This document shows, one piece after another, positions 9,430 through 16,851 of a stretch of 64,000 nt of DNA; within the stretch, counting starts at the first letter, position 1, and each line of letters opens with the position of its first letter. The translations under genes were made by a program, and so were the position numbers. The stretch covers positions 1 to 64,000 of the forward strand of contig CBIHLM010000007.1 of assembly GCA_966210515.1 (NCBI GenBank). Direction: 5' to 3'. The notes under the pieces were generated by a model. It saw nothing but the letters and a program-made list of their open reading frames with translations. It had not been told where the DNA came from and made no database searches. Source of the stretch: Paradesertivirga sp966210515. GTDB lineage: Bacteria; Bacteroidota; Bacteroidia; Sphingobacteriales; Sphingobacteriaceae.

Positions 9430-10578
9430 TTATTCTGCCAGGCGAATACCTGTGTATTGCCAGCGTAAGTATGGGTGAAAGAAATTGCGGTAGCTTGCAC
9501 GGCTATGCCCCGGAGATGTAACTTCCGACGCGCCTCTAAGAACCATTTGATTTACCATAAATTTGCCATTGTATTCTCCAAGGGCACCTTCTTCTTTTTT
9601 ATATCCGGGGTAGGGAAGATACGCGCTTTCTGTCCACTCCCAGCGTTTTCCCCAATTGAGCTTCCCGGAGGCAGCCTCCCATTCGAATTCTGTAGGGAGT
9701 CGCTTTCCAAGCCAGTCGGCAAAAGCATGGGCTTCGTAATAGCTTATGTGACAAAGCGGAGCCTCTTTGTCCAACGGTTTTAATCCATTTAATGTGTATT
9801 GATGCCACTCATCATTGATAAAATACCAATATAACGGTGCTTTGATTTGATTGTGTTTCACCCATTCCCATCCCTCCAGGTGCCAGTGTTTAAAATTTTG
9901 ATAACCAGAGTCTTGTATAAACTCAAGATACTCTCGATTAGTCACCAGGGCGGTACTTATTTTGTAGCTATTTAAAAATACCCTGTGTCTTCCCGATTCA
10001 TTGTCAAAAGAAAAATCTTCACCCTCAAATCCTATTTGATAAATACCTTCCGGGATTCCGATCATTCCTGATACTTCATTGCTGCCCGTTGTCGAAAACT
10101 GCGTTTCATCGTAGACTGGGAACAAAGGATTGTGACCCAGAATGTATTTTATATCTGTATATAGAAGTTCCTGATGTTGCTGTTCATGGTTTAACCCGAG
10201 GACAACAAGTTCAATTAATTTTTCGTCGTTTTCTTCATTTTGTAAAAGGACTCTCATATGTTCGTCCACATATTTGCGGTATTGATAAATGTCATCTACT
10301 GTAGGGCGGCTTAGGTTGCCCCGATCGGTTCTTATTACCCGGTTACCGATGGTTTCATAATAGCTGTTAAATACAAAGTTGTAGTTTGTATCGAACTCTA
10401 CATAGTCCTGTTGATGAGGTTTTAAAACAAAAGTTTCAAAAAACCATGCAGTGTGACCCAGATGCCATTTCGGTGGACTCACATCAACTATCGGTTGTAC
10501 GACGTAGTCTTCAGTTTTTAGAGGCGAACAGATTTTTTCTGTAAGAGCTCTTACTTCGTTATATTTATCTAGAAGCAT
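9430..10578 (-). CDS. egtB: Ergothioneine biosynthesis protein EgtB (hercynine oxygenase)
   Basis: EgtB is a non-haem iron enzyme that joins a thiol donor to hercynine using oxygen. An N-terminal DinB-like domain supplies the iron ligands His42 (HLGHTAWFFE), His131 and His135 (NHEQQHQE), which match the expected three-His site; an FGE-sulfatase domain follows (WEWTESAYLP, VLRGASEVTS, RASYRNFFHPYLRW). I chose the ATG at 10578 (382 residues), because an upstream start at 10701 would add 41 residues absent from the family and would fill the divergent promoter region shared with the gene at 10725. It is followed three bases later by egtD. The protein could also accept an alternative thiol, as seen for related enzymes. 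Confidence 0.92.
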   Translation of the reverse strand: MLLDKYNEVRALTEKICSPLKTEDYVVQPIVDVSPPKWHLGHTAWFFETFVLKPHQQDYVEFDTNYNFVFNSYYETIGNRVIRTDRGNLSRPTVDDIYQYRKYVDEHMRVLLQNEENDEKLIELVVLGLNHEQQHQELLYTDIKYILGHNPLFPVYDETQFSTTGSNEVSGMIGIPEGIYQIGFEGEDFSFDNESGRHRVFLNSYKISTALVTNREYLEFIQDSGYQNFKHWHLEGWEWVKHNQIKAPLYWYFINDEWHQYTLNGLKPLDKEAPLCHISYYEAHAFADWLGKRLPTEFEWEAASGKLNWGKRWEWTESAYLPYPGYKKEEGALGEYNGKFMVNQMVLRGASEVTSPGHSRASYRNFFHPYLRWQYTGIRLAE

Positions 10579-10667
10579 AATTAGATAATATAAAACCTCC
10601 CGATGGTAAATTGTTTTGAATGTAGATGTTTTAACCGGTCTTTGCTGAATCTCCCAAAAGGGTTTTA

Positions 10668-10675
10668 TACTTTTG
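10668..10675 (+). promoter_or_regulatory. Candidate -7 box (TACTTTTG) for the trans-sulfuration gene
   Basis: TACTTTTG matches the Bacteroidota -7 consensus TAnnTTTG. A TTTG that could act as the -33 element lies at 10641-10644, but the 23-base spacing is longer than the usual 19-21. The box is 49 bases before the start codon at 10725. Confidence 0.45.
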
Positions 10676-10724
10676 ATGATTAAAAGGTTGTGTGCCTTCA
10701 ATGTTTAAATAAAAGATCTCACAT

Positions 10725-11867
10725 ATGAAATTTGGAACCAAAGCTATTCACGCAGGACAGGAACCTGATCCAACCACTGGTGCTGTAATGACACCGATAT
10801 ATCAAACATCTACTTATTGGCAAAAATCGCCAGGCGAGCACAAAGGCTTTGAATATTCCCGCGGAACCAACCCTACTCGTAAGGCTCTTGAAGATTGTTT
10901 GGCAGCACTCGAGAATGCAAAATTCGGCTTGGCTTTTTCGAGTGGGATGGGGGCAACAGATGCCGTTATGAAATTACTGCGCCCTGGCGATGAAGTAATA
11001 ACCGGTAACGATTTGTATGGTGGTTCGTTCAGGATGTTCACCAAAATATTCGCCAATTATGGCATCAAATTCCATTTTGCGAATTTCGCAATTCCAACAT
11101 CTATTGAACAGATAATCAACGATAAAACTAAGCTTATATGGATAGAAACTCCAACTAATCCCACCATGCAGATTGTGGATATTGCAGCCGTTGCGAAAAT
11201 CGCCGGAGAGCGCAATATTTTGCTTGCTGTCGATAATACTTTCGCCTCACCATACCTGCAAAACCCTATCGATCTGGGAGCTGATATTGTGATGCACTCG
11301 GTGACCAAATATTTGGGTGGGCATTCAGATGTAGTTATGGGAGCTTTGATGCTAAACGATGAAGCGCTGTACAAACGCTTGTGGTTTATTTACAATGCAT
11401 GCGGCGCGACTCCAGGACCGATGGATAGTTTCCTGGTTTTAAGAGGAATTAAAACACTGCATTTGAGAATGAAGGCACACTGTGAAAATGGCCGTCAGAT
11501 AGCTCAGTTTTTGAAAACGCATCCTGCGATAGATAAAATTTATTGGCCAGGTTTTGAAGATCATCCAAACCATACCATAGCTAAAAATCAAATGAGGGAT
11601 TTTGGAGGGATGATTTCATTTACCCTTAAAGATGCAGATTTAAAAAAGACATTTGAGGTTGCATCGAGATTCAAACTCTTCACGCTCGCCGAGTCGCTGG
11701 GAGGGGTCGAGTCGTTAATTAATCATCCCGTGAGCATGACCCATGGGTCTATTCCAAAAGAGGCCAGAGATGCCGTGGGAGTGACCGATAACTTGCTACG
11801 TCTGAGCGTTGGAGTAGAGGATATTGAAGATCTTCTTGATGATTTAAAACAAGCTCTGAGCCTTTGA
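10725..11867 (+). CDS. PLP-dependent trans-sulfuration enzyme (cystathionine gamma-synthase/lyase family)
   Basis: The protein has 380 residues and belongs to the Cys/Met metabolism PLP family, which makes or cleaves cystathionine in the cytoplasm. The cofactor lysine is K195 in SVTKYLGGHSD, preceded by the aspartate of AVDNTFASP and the YSRGTNPTR phosphate-binding segment near 44-52. The C-terminus carries the ESLGGVESL and LSVGVED motifs. Gamma-synthase, gamma-lyase and beta-lyase cannot be told apart reliably by eye. It is divergent from egtB, so it could feed cysteine into ergothioneine synthesis or serve as a C-S lyase; this is context-based inference. Confidence 0.9.
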   Translation: MKFGTKAIHAGQEPDPTTGAVMTPIYQTSTYWQKSPGEHKGFEYSRGTNPTRKALEDCLAALENAKFGLAFSSGMGATDAVMKLLRPGDEVITGNDLYGGSFRMFTKIFANYGIKFHFANFAIPTSIEQIINDKTKLIWIETPTNPTMQIVDIAAVAKIAGERNILLAVDNTFASPYLQNPIDLGADIVMHSVTKYLGGHSDVVMGALMLNDEALYKRLWFIYNACGATPGPMDSFLVLRGIKTLHLRMKAHCENGRQIAQFLKTHPAIDKIYWPGFEDHPNHTIAKNQMRDFGGMISFTLKDADLKKTFEVASRFKLFTLAESLGGVESLINHPVSMTHGSIPKEARDAVGVTDNLLRLSVGVEDIEDLLDDLKQALSL

Positions 11868-11924
11868 CCCAGAAATTCTCTGATTCTTCGCTGAAGATGT
11901 GTTTAGGTTCTGTCTCAAAAAAAA

Positions 11925-11953
11925 ATGCGACCCTTTTTTCGATAGGGTCGCAT
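11925..11953 (-). terminator. Rho-independent terminator of the universal stress protein gene
   Basis: The arms ATGCGACCC (11925-11933) and GGGTCGCAT (11945-11953) pair perfectly around an 11-base loop. On the minus strand the hairpin is followed by a run of T (complement of the A-run at 11917-11925), the classic terminator form. It sits 25 bases past the stop codon of the minus-strand gene. Confidence 0.85.
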
Positions 11954-11978
11954 ATGTTAGAGCTTTAAGTTCCTGCTC

Positions 11979-12464
11979 TTATTTTTTCTCCGCCTCAGCA
12001 TCCTTGTTGGGGATTATTAATACCGGGCATTTTGCTCTTCTTACCACTTTCTCTGCAACGCTTCCTGAAAGGAAATGATCGAATCCGGTTCTTCCATGCG
12101 TGCCCAAAATAATTATATCAGCATTCCATTCGTCTGCAGTTAGCAATATTTCATCTTTGGGATGGCCCATTTTATGAAAAGTATACACGGTCAACTCTTC
12201 TCCGATTGATTCTGCGATCTTATTTAAAAGTTTTTTGCTTGCATCCTCTTGTGCATGAACCATTTCGGGCATCATAATAGGAGGCTCGTTAAGCAATGGA
12301 TCCGCTACATAGGGCGTAGCAACGGGAACTTCATTCACATGTAATAATGCAATCTCGGCACCCAGTGTTTTCGCTAAATCCACACCATAACTTGTTGCTC
12401 GTTCAGAGTACTGACTGTCTTCGACGGCAATTAAGATTTTTTGAATTTGATTAAACGTTTTCAT
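11979..12464 (-). CDS. Universal stress protein UspA family
   Basis: This is a single Usp domain of 161 residues with the ATP-binding pattern G-2X-G-9X-G-S in GTHGRTGFDHFLSGS near residues 121-135, followed by VVRRAKCPVLIIP. The N-terminal strand KILIAVEDSQYSERA holds the conserved aspartate that contacts adenine. It probably acts as a cytoplasmic nucleotide-binding stress or metabolic regulator. It is monocistronic: a clear terminator follows, and the next gene is divergent, leaving a 109-base shared upstream region with only weak promoter-like sequences. Confidence 0.92.
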   Translation of the reverse strand: MKTFNQIQKILIAVEDSQYSERATSYGVDLAKTLGAEIALLHVNEVPVATPYVADPLLNEPPIMMPEMVHAQEDASKKLLNKIAESIGEELTVYTFHKMGHPKDEILLTADEWNADIIILGTHGRTGFDHFLSGSVAEKVVRRAKCPVLIIPNKDAEAEKK

Positions 12465-12573
12465 TATTTGGATATGTAATACAGGCTGGTTTCATTTCTA
12501 TTAAAACAATAAAGTAAAAGGTAAGTTTTTTTATTTCTTGAATCTAATCAATTTTCTTTGATTTGTATTTAAT

Positions 12574-13353
12574 ATGACTAAATACGGTATTTGCAATTTA
12601 TCCATTGTTCCAATAAGGTCTGAAGCATCCGACAAAAGTGAAATTTTAACTCAGTTGCTCTTTGGTGATTGTTTCGAGATTTTGCAGGTTACAGAAAAGT
12701 GGACTTTCATTAAAACATGCTTCGACGAATATCAGGGCTGGATTGACAGTAAGCAATACACATCTTCGAAAAGCCGTTTGACAGAAGACGGAACAAAAGG
12801 TGCAATTCTCGGTTTGGGCATTAATCATGAGGTCGTTAAACTGTCTACTGGCGAAAAACTGCATTTGCTTGCGGGGAGTAGTATTCCTGAGATGAGAGAC
12901 AGAAAATTTTTTCTCGGAAATGAAGAGTATCAGCTGCTATCCGATTCATTGCTTCCCCGCTCGGTGGATTTTGACAGCTTCGTGGTAGAATATGCAAGAT
13001 TTTATCTGGGAGCACCGTATTTATGGGGAGGGAAAACCTTATTTGGAATCGATTGCTCCGGATTAACGCAGATAGTTTTTAAAATGCTCGGCAAAAAGTT
13101 GCTCCGGGATGCCTGGCAACAAGCGGAACAAGGTGAGATAGTAAACTTTTTACAGGAAGCTAAAGCTGGTGATCTGGCTTTTTTCGATAATGAAGAAGGT
13201 CGTGTTGTTCATGTAGGTATAATGCTGGATGATCAGCACATTATTCATGCTTCGGGAAGAGTGAAAATTGATCCAATAGACGGACAAGGTATTTACAGTC
13301 TCGACTTAAAACGGCATACACATAAATTGAGAATTATAAAGAGAATTAGCTAG
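12574..13353 (+). CDS. NlpC/P60 family cysteine peptidase with SH3-like N-terminus
   Basis: The 259-residue protein combines an SH3b-like region (about 5-60, with the pattern PIRSEASDKSEILTQL) and a C-terminal NlpC/P60 domain (about 133-258). The catalytic residues are Cys161 in GIDCSGL, His213 in VVHVGIML and a third polar residue around His225 in IIHASG. Such enzymes cut peptidoglycan stem peptides, often between D-Glu and a diamino acid. No signal peptide is visible, as in YkfC-like enzymes that recycle cell-wall peptides in the cytoplasm. It is convergent with the WD40 gene, with nine bases between the stops. Confidence 0.9.
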   Translation: MTKYGICNLSIVPIRSEASDKSEILTQLLFGDCFEILQVTEKWTFIKTCFDEYQGWIDSKQYTSSKSRLTEDGTKGAILGLGINHEVVKLSTGEKLHLLAGSSIPEMRDRKFFLGNEEYQLLSDSLLPRSVDFDSFVVEYARFYLGAPYLWGGKTLFGIDCSGLTQIVFKMLGKKLLRDAWQQAEQGEIVNFLQEAKAGDLAFFDNEEGRVVHVGIMLDDQHIIHASGRVKIDPIDGQGIYSLDLKRHTHKLRIIKRIS

Positions 13354-13362
13354 GGTCGGAAA

Positions 13363-14274
13363 TTAAAACTGAACATCCCAAACCATAACCCGGGTATCAT
13401 CACCTACGGAAATCAACAACTCGGTAGAATTTTCCCAGCAGATTTTATTAACTGAATGGCTATGCGATTCCATGCCTTTTTCACGACTAATTACTTTCCT
13501 TAATCTAAACGTTTCGGCATCCCATATTTTTATGCTTTTATCACGACTACAGGTTGCAAAATAGGGCTTTGTGGGATGAAATTTTATATCGTAAATAGCG
13601 AACATGTGAGCCACCAAGTTCTCTTTTATGGAAAAGTCGGCAAGGTTCCACACTATTAGTTTTGCATCTCTGCTGCCCGATAAAAGGTATTGTCCATCTG
13701 ATGAAAATGCTATTGATGTTATAGGTAAAGAGTGTTCCTTTAATTCAGTTATGAAAGAATAATCCTCCAGGCTGTAAATACGAATACTATTGTCCTTACA
13801 ACCAAAAGCAATTATTTTCTCGTCCTTACTGATGGCGATACATCGGACGGTAAGTTCGGAAACCTTAAAATTATATAGTAATTTGAAGGCTGTTAAATCA
13901 ATTACAGAGATTGTTCCATCTTCAGAGGCAGCTAAAAGTTCTTTTTTACGATTAACCGAAGCCAGGTCGAATATCGGTAATCTATGCTGATCTAATTGTG
14001 CTATTATTTTTTGTTCGGTAAAATCAAATAAGCTGATTGTTCCGCTCCTTTCACCCACAGCCAGCACAGGAGCGCATTCAGGAGCATGCAAGGAATAAAC
14101 CGAGCTTTTAACAGGCATAAGAACCTTTATAAAAGACATGGTTTTCAGACTCCATTCAACGACACCTTTATCGTTTCCGCCCGTAAAAATTATTCCCGGT
14201 TTTTGAGAAGATTCAAGAGCATAAACAGGATTCTGGTGACCAGACAGGAAAGCTGCTTGTTTAACCTCAACCAT
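13363..14274 (-). CDS. WD40 repeat protein
   Basis: A 303-residue all-beta protein made almost wholly of WD40 repeats; clear repeat ends are SGSRDAKLIVWNL, SRDKSIKIWDA and GDDTRVMVWDV, giving about seven blades, enough for one closed propeller. There is no signal peptide, so it is likely a cytoplasmic protein-interaction scaffold. It starts only eight bases after the stop of hisIE on the same strand, and no terminator lies between them, so it is probably the last gene of the histidine operon transcript. Its partner and its tie to histidine synthesis are unknown. Confidence 0.85.
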   Translation of the reverse strand: MVEVKQAAFLSGHQNPVYALESSQKPGIIFTGGNDKGVVEWSLKTMSFIKVLMPVKSSVYSLHAPECAPVLAVGERSGTISLFDFTEQKIIAQLDQHRLPIFDLASVNRKKELLAASEDGTISVIDLTAFKLLYNFKVSELTVRCIAISKDEKIIAFGCKDNSIRIYSLEDYSFITELKEHSLPITSIAFSSDGQYLLSGSRDAKLIVWNLADFSIKENLVAHMFAIYDIKFHPTKPYFATCSRDKSIKIWDAETFRLRKVISREKGMESHSHSVNKICWENSTELLISVGDDTRVMVWDVQF

Positions 14275-14282
14275 TATTTTAC

Positions 14283-14870
14283 CTACTGATGTCTGCTCTC
14301 AAGATTTTTGGCAAGAGTTTCAAGACTGATGTTTTTCTCTCTTAATAATACAAGTAAGTGAAACAGTAAATCTGACGATTCATTTATGAAATCATGTTCT
14401 GTTTCATTTAAAGCTGCGATTACTGTTTCTACACCCTCTTCACCAACTTTTTGTGCTATTTTGTTCAGGCCTTTAGAACGGAGTCTGTTTACATACGATC
14501 CCTCAACCGGATTTGCATAACGATCTTTTACAATCTCTTCGAGTTTGAAGATGAAGTTTTGGTTGAATTCTGTTTTAAAACAGCTTCTTGAGCCTGTGTG
14601 GCATGTTGGCCCTATTGGCTGAACTTTAATAAGAAGAGTGTCGTTATCGCAGTCAATGCTTATATTTTTAACTAACAAAAAGTTTCCGCTTTCTTCGCCT
14701 TTTGTCCATAAACGGTTTTTGGTGCGCGAAAAAAAAGTCACCTTACCTTCCGACTGAGTTTTGTTGAATGCTTCCTCATTCATATACCCAAGCATCAGCA
14801 CTTCTAATGTTTGCTCATCTTGTATTACAACCGGAACCAATCCGTCAGATTTTAAAAAATCAATAGTCAT
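14283..14870 (-). CDS. hisIE: Bifunctional phosphoribosyl-AMP cyclohydrolase / phosphoribosyl-ATP pyrophosphatase (HisIE)
   Basis: HisIE carries out steps two and three of histidine synthesis. The N-terminal HisI domain (1-105) has the metal-binding aspartates in SIDCDNDTLL (about 71-80) and the cysteines Cys90 and Cys97 in CHTGSRSC. The C-terminal HisE domain (about 108-195) contains the helix signature KVGEEGVETVIAAL with the NTP-pyrophosphatase acidic residues. At 195 residues the length is normal for the fused form. The gene abuts the hisF fusion gene (shared base at 14870) and is the last biosynthetic gene of the operon. Confidence 0.95.
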   Translation of the reverse strand: MTIDFLKSDGLVPVVIQDEQTLEVLMLGYMNEEAFNKTQSEGKVTFFSRTKNRLWTKGEESGNFLLVKNISIDCDNDTLLIKVQPIGPTCHTGSRSCFKTEFNQNFIFKLEEIVKDRYANPVEGSYVNRLRSKGLNKIAQKVGEEGVETVIAALNETEHDFINESSDLLFHLLVLLREKNISLETLAKNLESRHQ

Positions 14871-16012
14871 TATAGCCTCACTTCAATATTAAATTTTCTT
14901 AACTCTTCTTTCAGCGAAGGTATAAGGATTTCCCCGTAATGGAAAACAGAGGCAGCCAGGGCCGCGTCAACATTCGTTTTTTCGAAAACATCAATAAAGT
15001 GCTGAACATTTCCGGCGCCGCCTGATGCAATTAAAGGAATGGAGATTGCATCGTTTATTTTCTTTAGTAATGTATTGTCGAAACCTGCTTTTGTGCCATC
15101 ATGATCCATGGAGGTTAAAAGAATTTCTCCTGCTCCGCGTTCTTCAGCTTCTTTGATCCATTTTTCAGTTTCAAACTCTGTAGCAATCCGCCCGCCATTC
15201 AAATGTACAAGGTTTCTGTTTTCAACAAACTTTGTATCAACAGCAACAACCACGAACTGTTTTCCAAAAGCCGCAGCTAACTCATCAATAAAATCAGGAT
15301 TTCTGACAGCTGCAGAATTGATAGAAATCTTATCAGCACCAGCGTTCAGCAAAATTTCTGCATCCGCGATCTCATTAATACCACCACCTATTGTAAAAGG
15401 AATATTAATTTGACGGGCAACTGCTTTAACCAATTCCACCATTGTTTTGCGGCGTTCATGGGTGGCAGTGATATCGAGAAAAACCAACTCATCAGCGCCT
15501 TGCTGAGAGTATTGCCAGGCGAGTTCAACAGGGTCGCCTGCATCACGCAAGTCGACGAAGTTTACACCTTTAACAGTGCGACCGTCTTTTACGTCGAGGC
15601 AGGGGATTATGCGTTTAGCTAATCCCCCCAAGCCCCCTGAAGGGGGAGTTTGCAAAGCGGCTTGAATTGTGTTTAACACTTGTTTGATATTCTTAAATAT
15701 TTGGTCGTTAGTAAAACGTAAAACCCTGACTCCAGAGGACTCCAAATTGTTTTGACGTTCTATATCATTAGCTACGACTTCAGGTAATAAATGAATGGAG
15801 CCGTCTATTTCAATGACTAATTTATGTTTATGGCAATAAAAATCAGCGATATAACAGCTTATTGGATGTTGTCTTCTAAATTTACTGCCTAACTGATTTC
15901 CCCTCAAATGTCCCCAGAGCAACATTTCTGCTGCTGTCATATTATGTCTTAATCTTTCAGCATTTTGAAAGATTATATGGCTTGCCCCTTGAAACATTCT
16001 TTGCTTTGCCAT
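14870..16012 (-). CDS. hisF: DUF559 nuclease domain fused in frame to imidazole glycerol phosphate synthase subunit HisF
   Basis: Residues 1-120 form a DUF559 (Vsr-like endonuclease) domain with the family marks ERLRHNMTAAEMLLWGHLR, KFRRQHPISCYIADFYC and LVIEIDGSIH, so the likely catalytic acids E29, D57, E68 and D70 are present. Residues 121-130 (QTPPSGGLGG) are translated from a GC-rich repeat end. Residues 131-380 are a complete HisF TIM barrel with the catalytic aspartates D140 and D259, equal to HisF positions 11 and 130. With this offset the native HisF Met1 is glycine 130 (GGA), so its own start codon is gone. HisF must be made as a fusion, or from a poor internal start such as TTG at codon 128. 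HisF makes the imidazole ring together with HisH. Confidence 0.93.
   Translation of the reverse strand: MAKQRMFQGASHIIFQNAERLRHNMTAAEMLLWGHLRGNQLGSKFRRQHPISCYIADFYCHKHKLVIEIDGSIHLLPEVVANDIERQNNLESSGVRVLRFTNDQIFKNIKQVLNTIQAALQTPPSGGLGGLAKRIIPCLDVKDGRTVKGVNFVDLRDAGDPVELAWQYSQQGADELVFLDITATHERRKTMVELVKAVARQINIPFTIGGGINEIADAEILLNAGADKISINSAAVRNPDFIDELAAAFGKQFVVVAVDTKFVENRNLVHLNGGRIATEFETEKWIKEAEERGAGEILLTSMDHDGTKAGFDNTLLKKINDAISIPLIASGGAGNVQHFIDVFEKTNVDAALAASVFHYGEILIPSLKEELRKFNIEVRL
15620..15659 (-). repeat. Inner-end inverted repeat of the DUF559 unit (hisF side)
   Basis: On the plus strand the end reads TAATCCCCCC, AAGCCCCCTGAAGGGGGA and GTTTGCAAAGCG in turn. It contains its own small palindrome (CCCCCTGAAGGGGG). 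It is the inverted partner of the repeat at 16067-16098 and is similar to the repeats at 17438-17489 and 17550-17581. Translated on the minus strand it gives the QTPPSGGLGG linker of the fusion protein. Confidence 0.8.
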
Positions 16013-16066
16013 TTACATGGTTTATTCCAACGTCCTTCGGTGGTTCGTTAGTAATTTTGCTATGAA

Positions 16067-16098
16067 CGTTTGCATTCCCCCTTTAGGGGATAGGGCTA
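16067..16098 (-). repeat. Outer-end inverted repeat of the DUF559 unit (hisA side)
   Basis: The plus strand reads CGTTTGCATT, CCCCCTTTAGGGG and ATAGGGCTA. Read on the minus strand it begins TAGCCC, so the repeat end itself supplies the TAG stop codon of hisA (16096-16098). It mirrors the end at 15620-15659, including the inner TTTGCA motif. Confidence 0.78.
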
Positions 16099-16845
16099 GA
16101 ATGAAATCAAAGATTTCAAGTTCCAGTCTTTAATTTCTTCAATCGAAACCCGGTTTTCGTATATGGCTTTACCAACCACACAAGCTTCAACTTTAATATC
16201 ATTTAGTGCTTCGATATCAGCCATAGAGCTAATTCCGCCCGAAGCAATTAATTTGATAAAAGGAGAGTGGTCTAATAGTTTTTGATACAGCTCAATACCG
16301 GCTCCTCCAAGTTTACCGTCTTTGTTTATGTCGGTACACAGAAAGCGGAAAAAGCCAAGGTTAAGGCAGCGGTCAACATAATCCATTAATTTGATAGGTG
16401 AACTTTCCATCCATCCTGAATATTTGATAACTTCATCCAATACATCAATAGCGACTACTATTTGATCTGAACATTGTTCTTTACCGCAAAGCGTTTCACT
16501 AAGTGAAGGGAGGAAATCAGGATTAGTTAATGCCTGAGTACCAACGATAACACGATGAATACCTGCATCGATAAGCTCTTTTACTTTTTCAATACTTCTT
16601 ACACCGCCACCGTATTGAACTTTCATTTCGGTTTTTCGGATGATATTGAAAAGATATTCCTGATTGCTGAAATCACCCTTAGCTCCATTAAGGTCGATGA
16701 TATGAACAAACTCGGTACCATTTGACTGGTACTTCTCAATCATTTCTTCAAGTGTTACGTCGTATAGAGTAGCCTGATCGTAATCGCCCTCTCTCAAACG
16801 TACAACTTTTTTGTCAAGAATGTCAATTGCCGGAATTATGTACAT
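16096..16845 (-). CDS. hisA: ProFAR isomerase (HisA)
   Basis: HisA opens the ribose of ProFAR to give PRFAR, the substrate of HisFH. The 249-residue TIM-barrel protein has the N-terminal catalytic aspartate D8 in IPAIDILDKKVVRL, the phosphate-binding YGGGVRSIEKV and the second acid segment CTDINKDGKLGGAG. Length is normal. Its TAG stop is formed by the first bases of the GC-rich repeat that opens the DUF559 unit, so the native C-terminus may have been slightly altered. It begins six bases after the hisH stop. Confidence 0.95.
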   Translation of the reverse strand: MYIIPAIDILDKKVVRLREGDYDQATLYDVTLEEMIEKYQSNGTEFVHIIDLNGAKGDFSNQEYLFNIIRKTEMKVQYGGGVRSIEKVKELIDAGIHRVIVGTQALTNPDFLPSLSETLCGKEQCSDQIVVAIDVLDEVIKYSGWMESSPIKLMDYVDRCLNLGFFRFLCTDINKDGKLGGAGIELYQKLLDHSPFIKLIASGGISSMADIEALNDIKVEACVVGKAIYENRVSIEEIKDWNLKSLISF

Positions 16846-16851
16846 GGTTTC

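Larger units (their letters stand above)
15620..16098 (-). mobile_element. TIR-flanked mobile-looking unit carrying the DUF559 nuclease
   Basis: A 479-bp segment is bounded by two related GC-rich ends in inverted orientation (15620-15659 and 16067-16098) and holds a single open frame, the DUF559 nuclease. It sits exactly between the hisA stop and the second codon of hisF. I see no transposase and no clear target duplication. The layout resembles a small insertion unit, with the nuclease as candidate mobility gene by analogy with homing endonucleases or repeat-associated nucleases. That role is inferred. Confidence 0.6.

Noticed and set aside
15626..16012. DUF559 domain as part of a restriction-modification or defence system
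   Set aside because: No methyltransferase, specificity protein or other defence gene lies nearby; the neighbours are all histidine genes.
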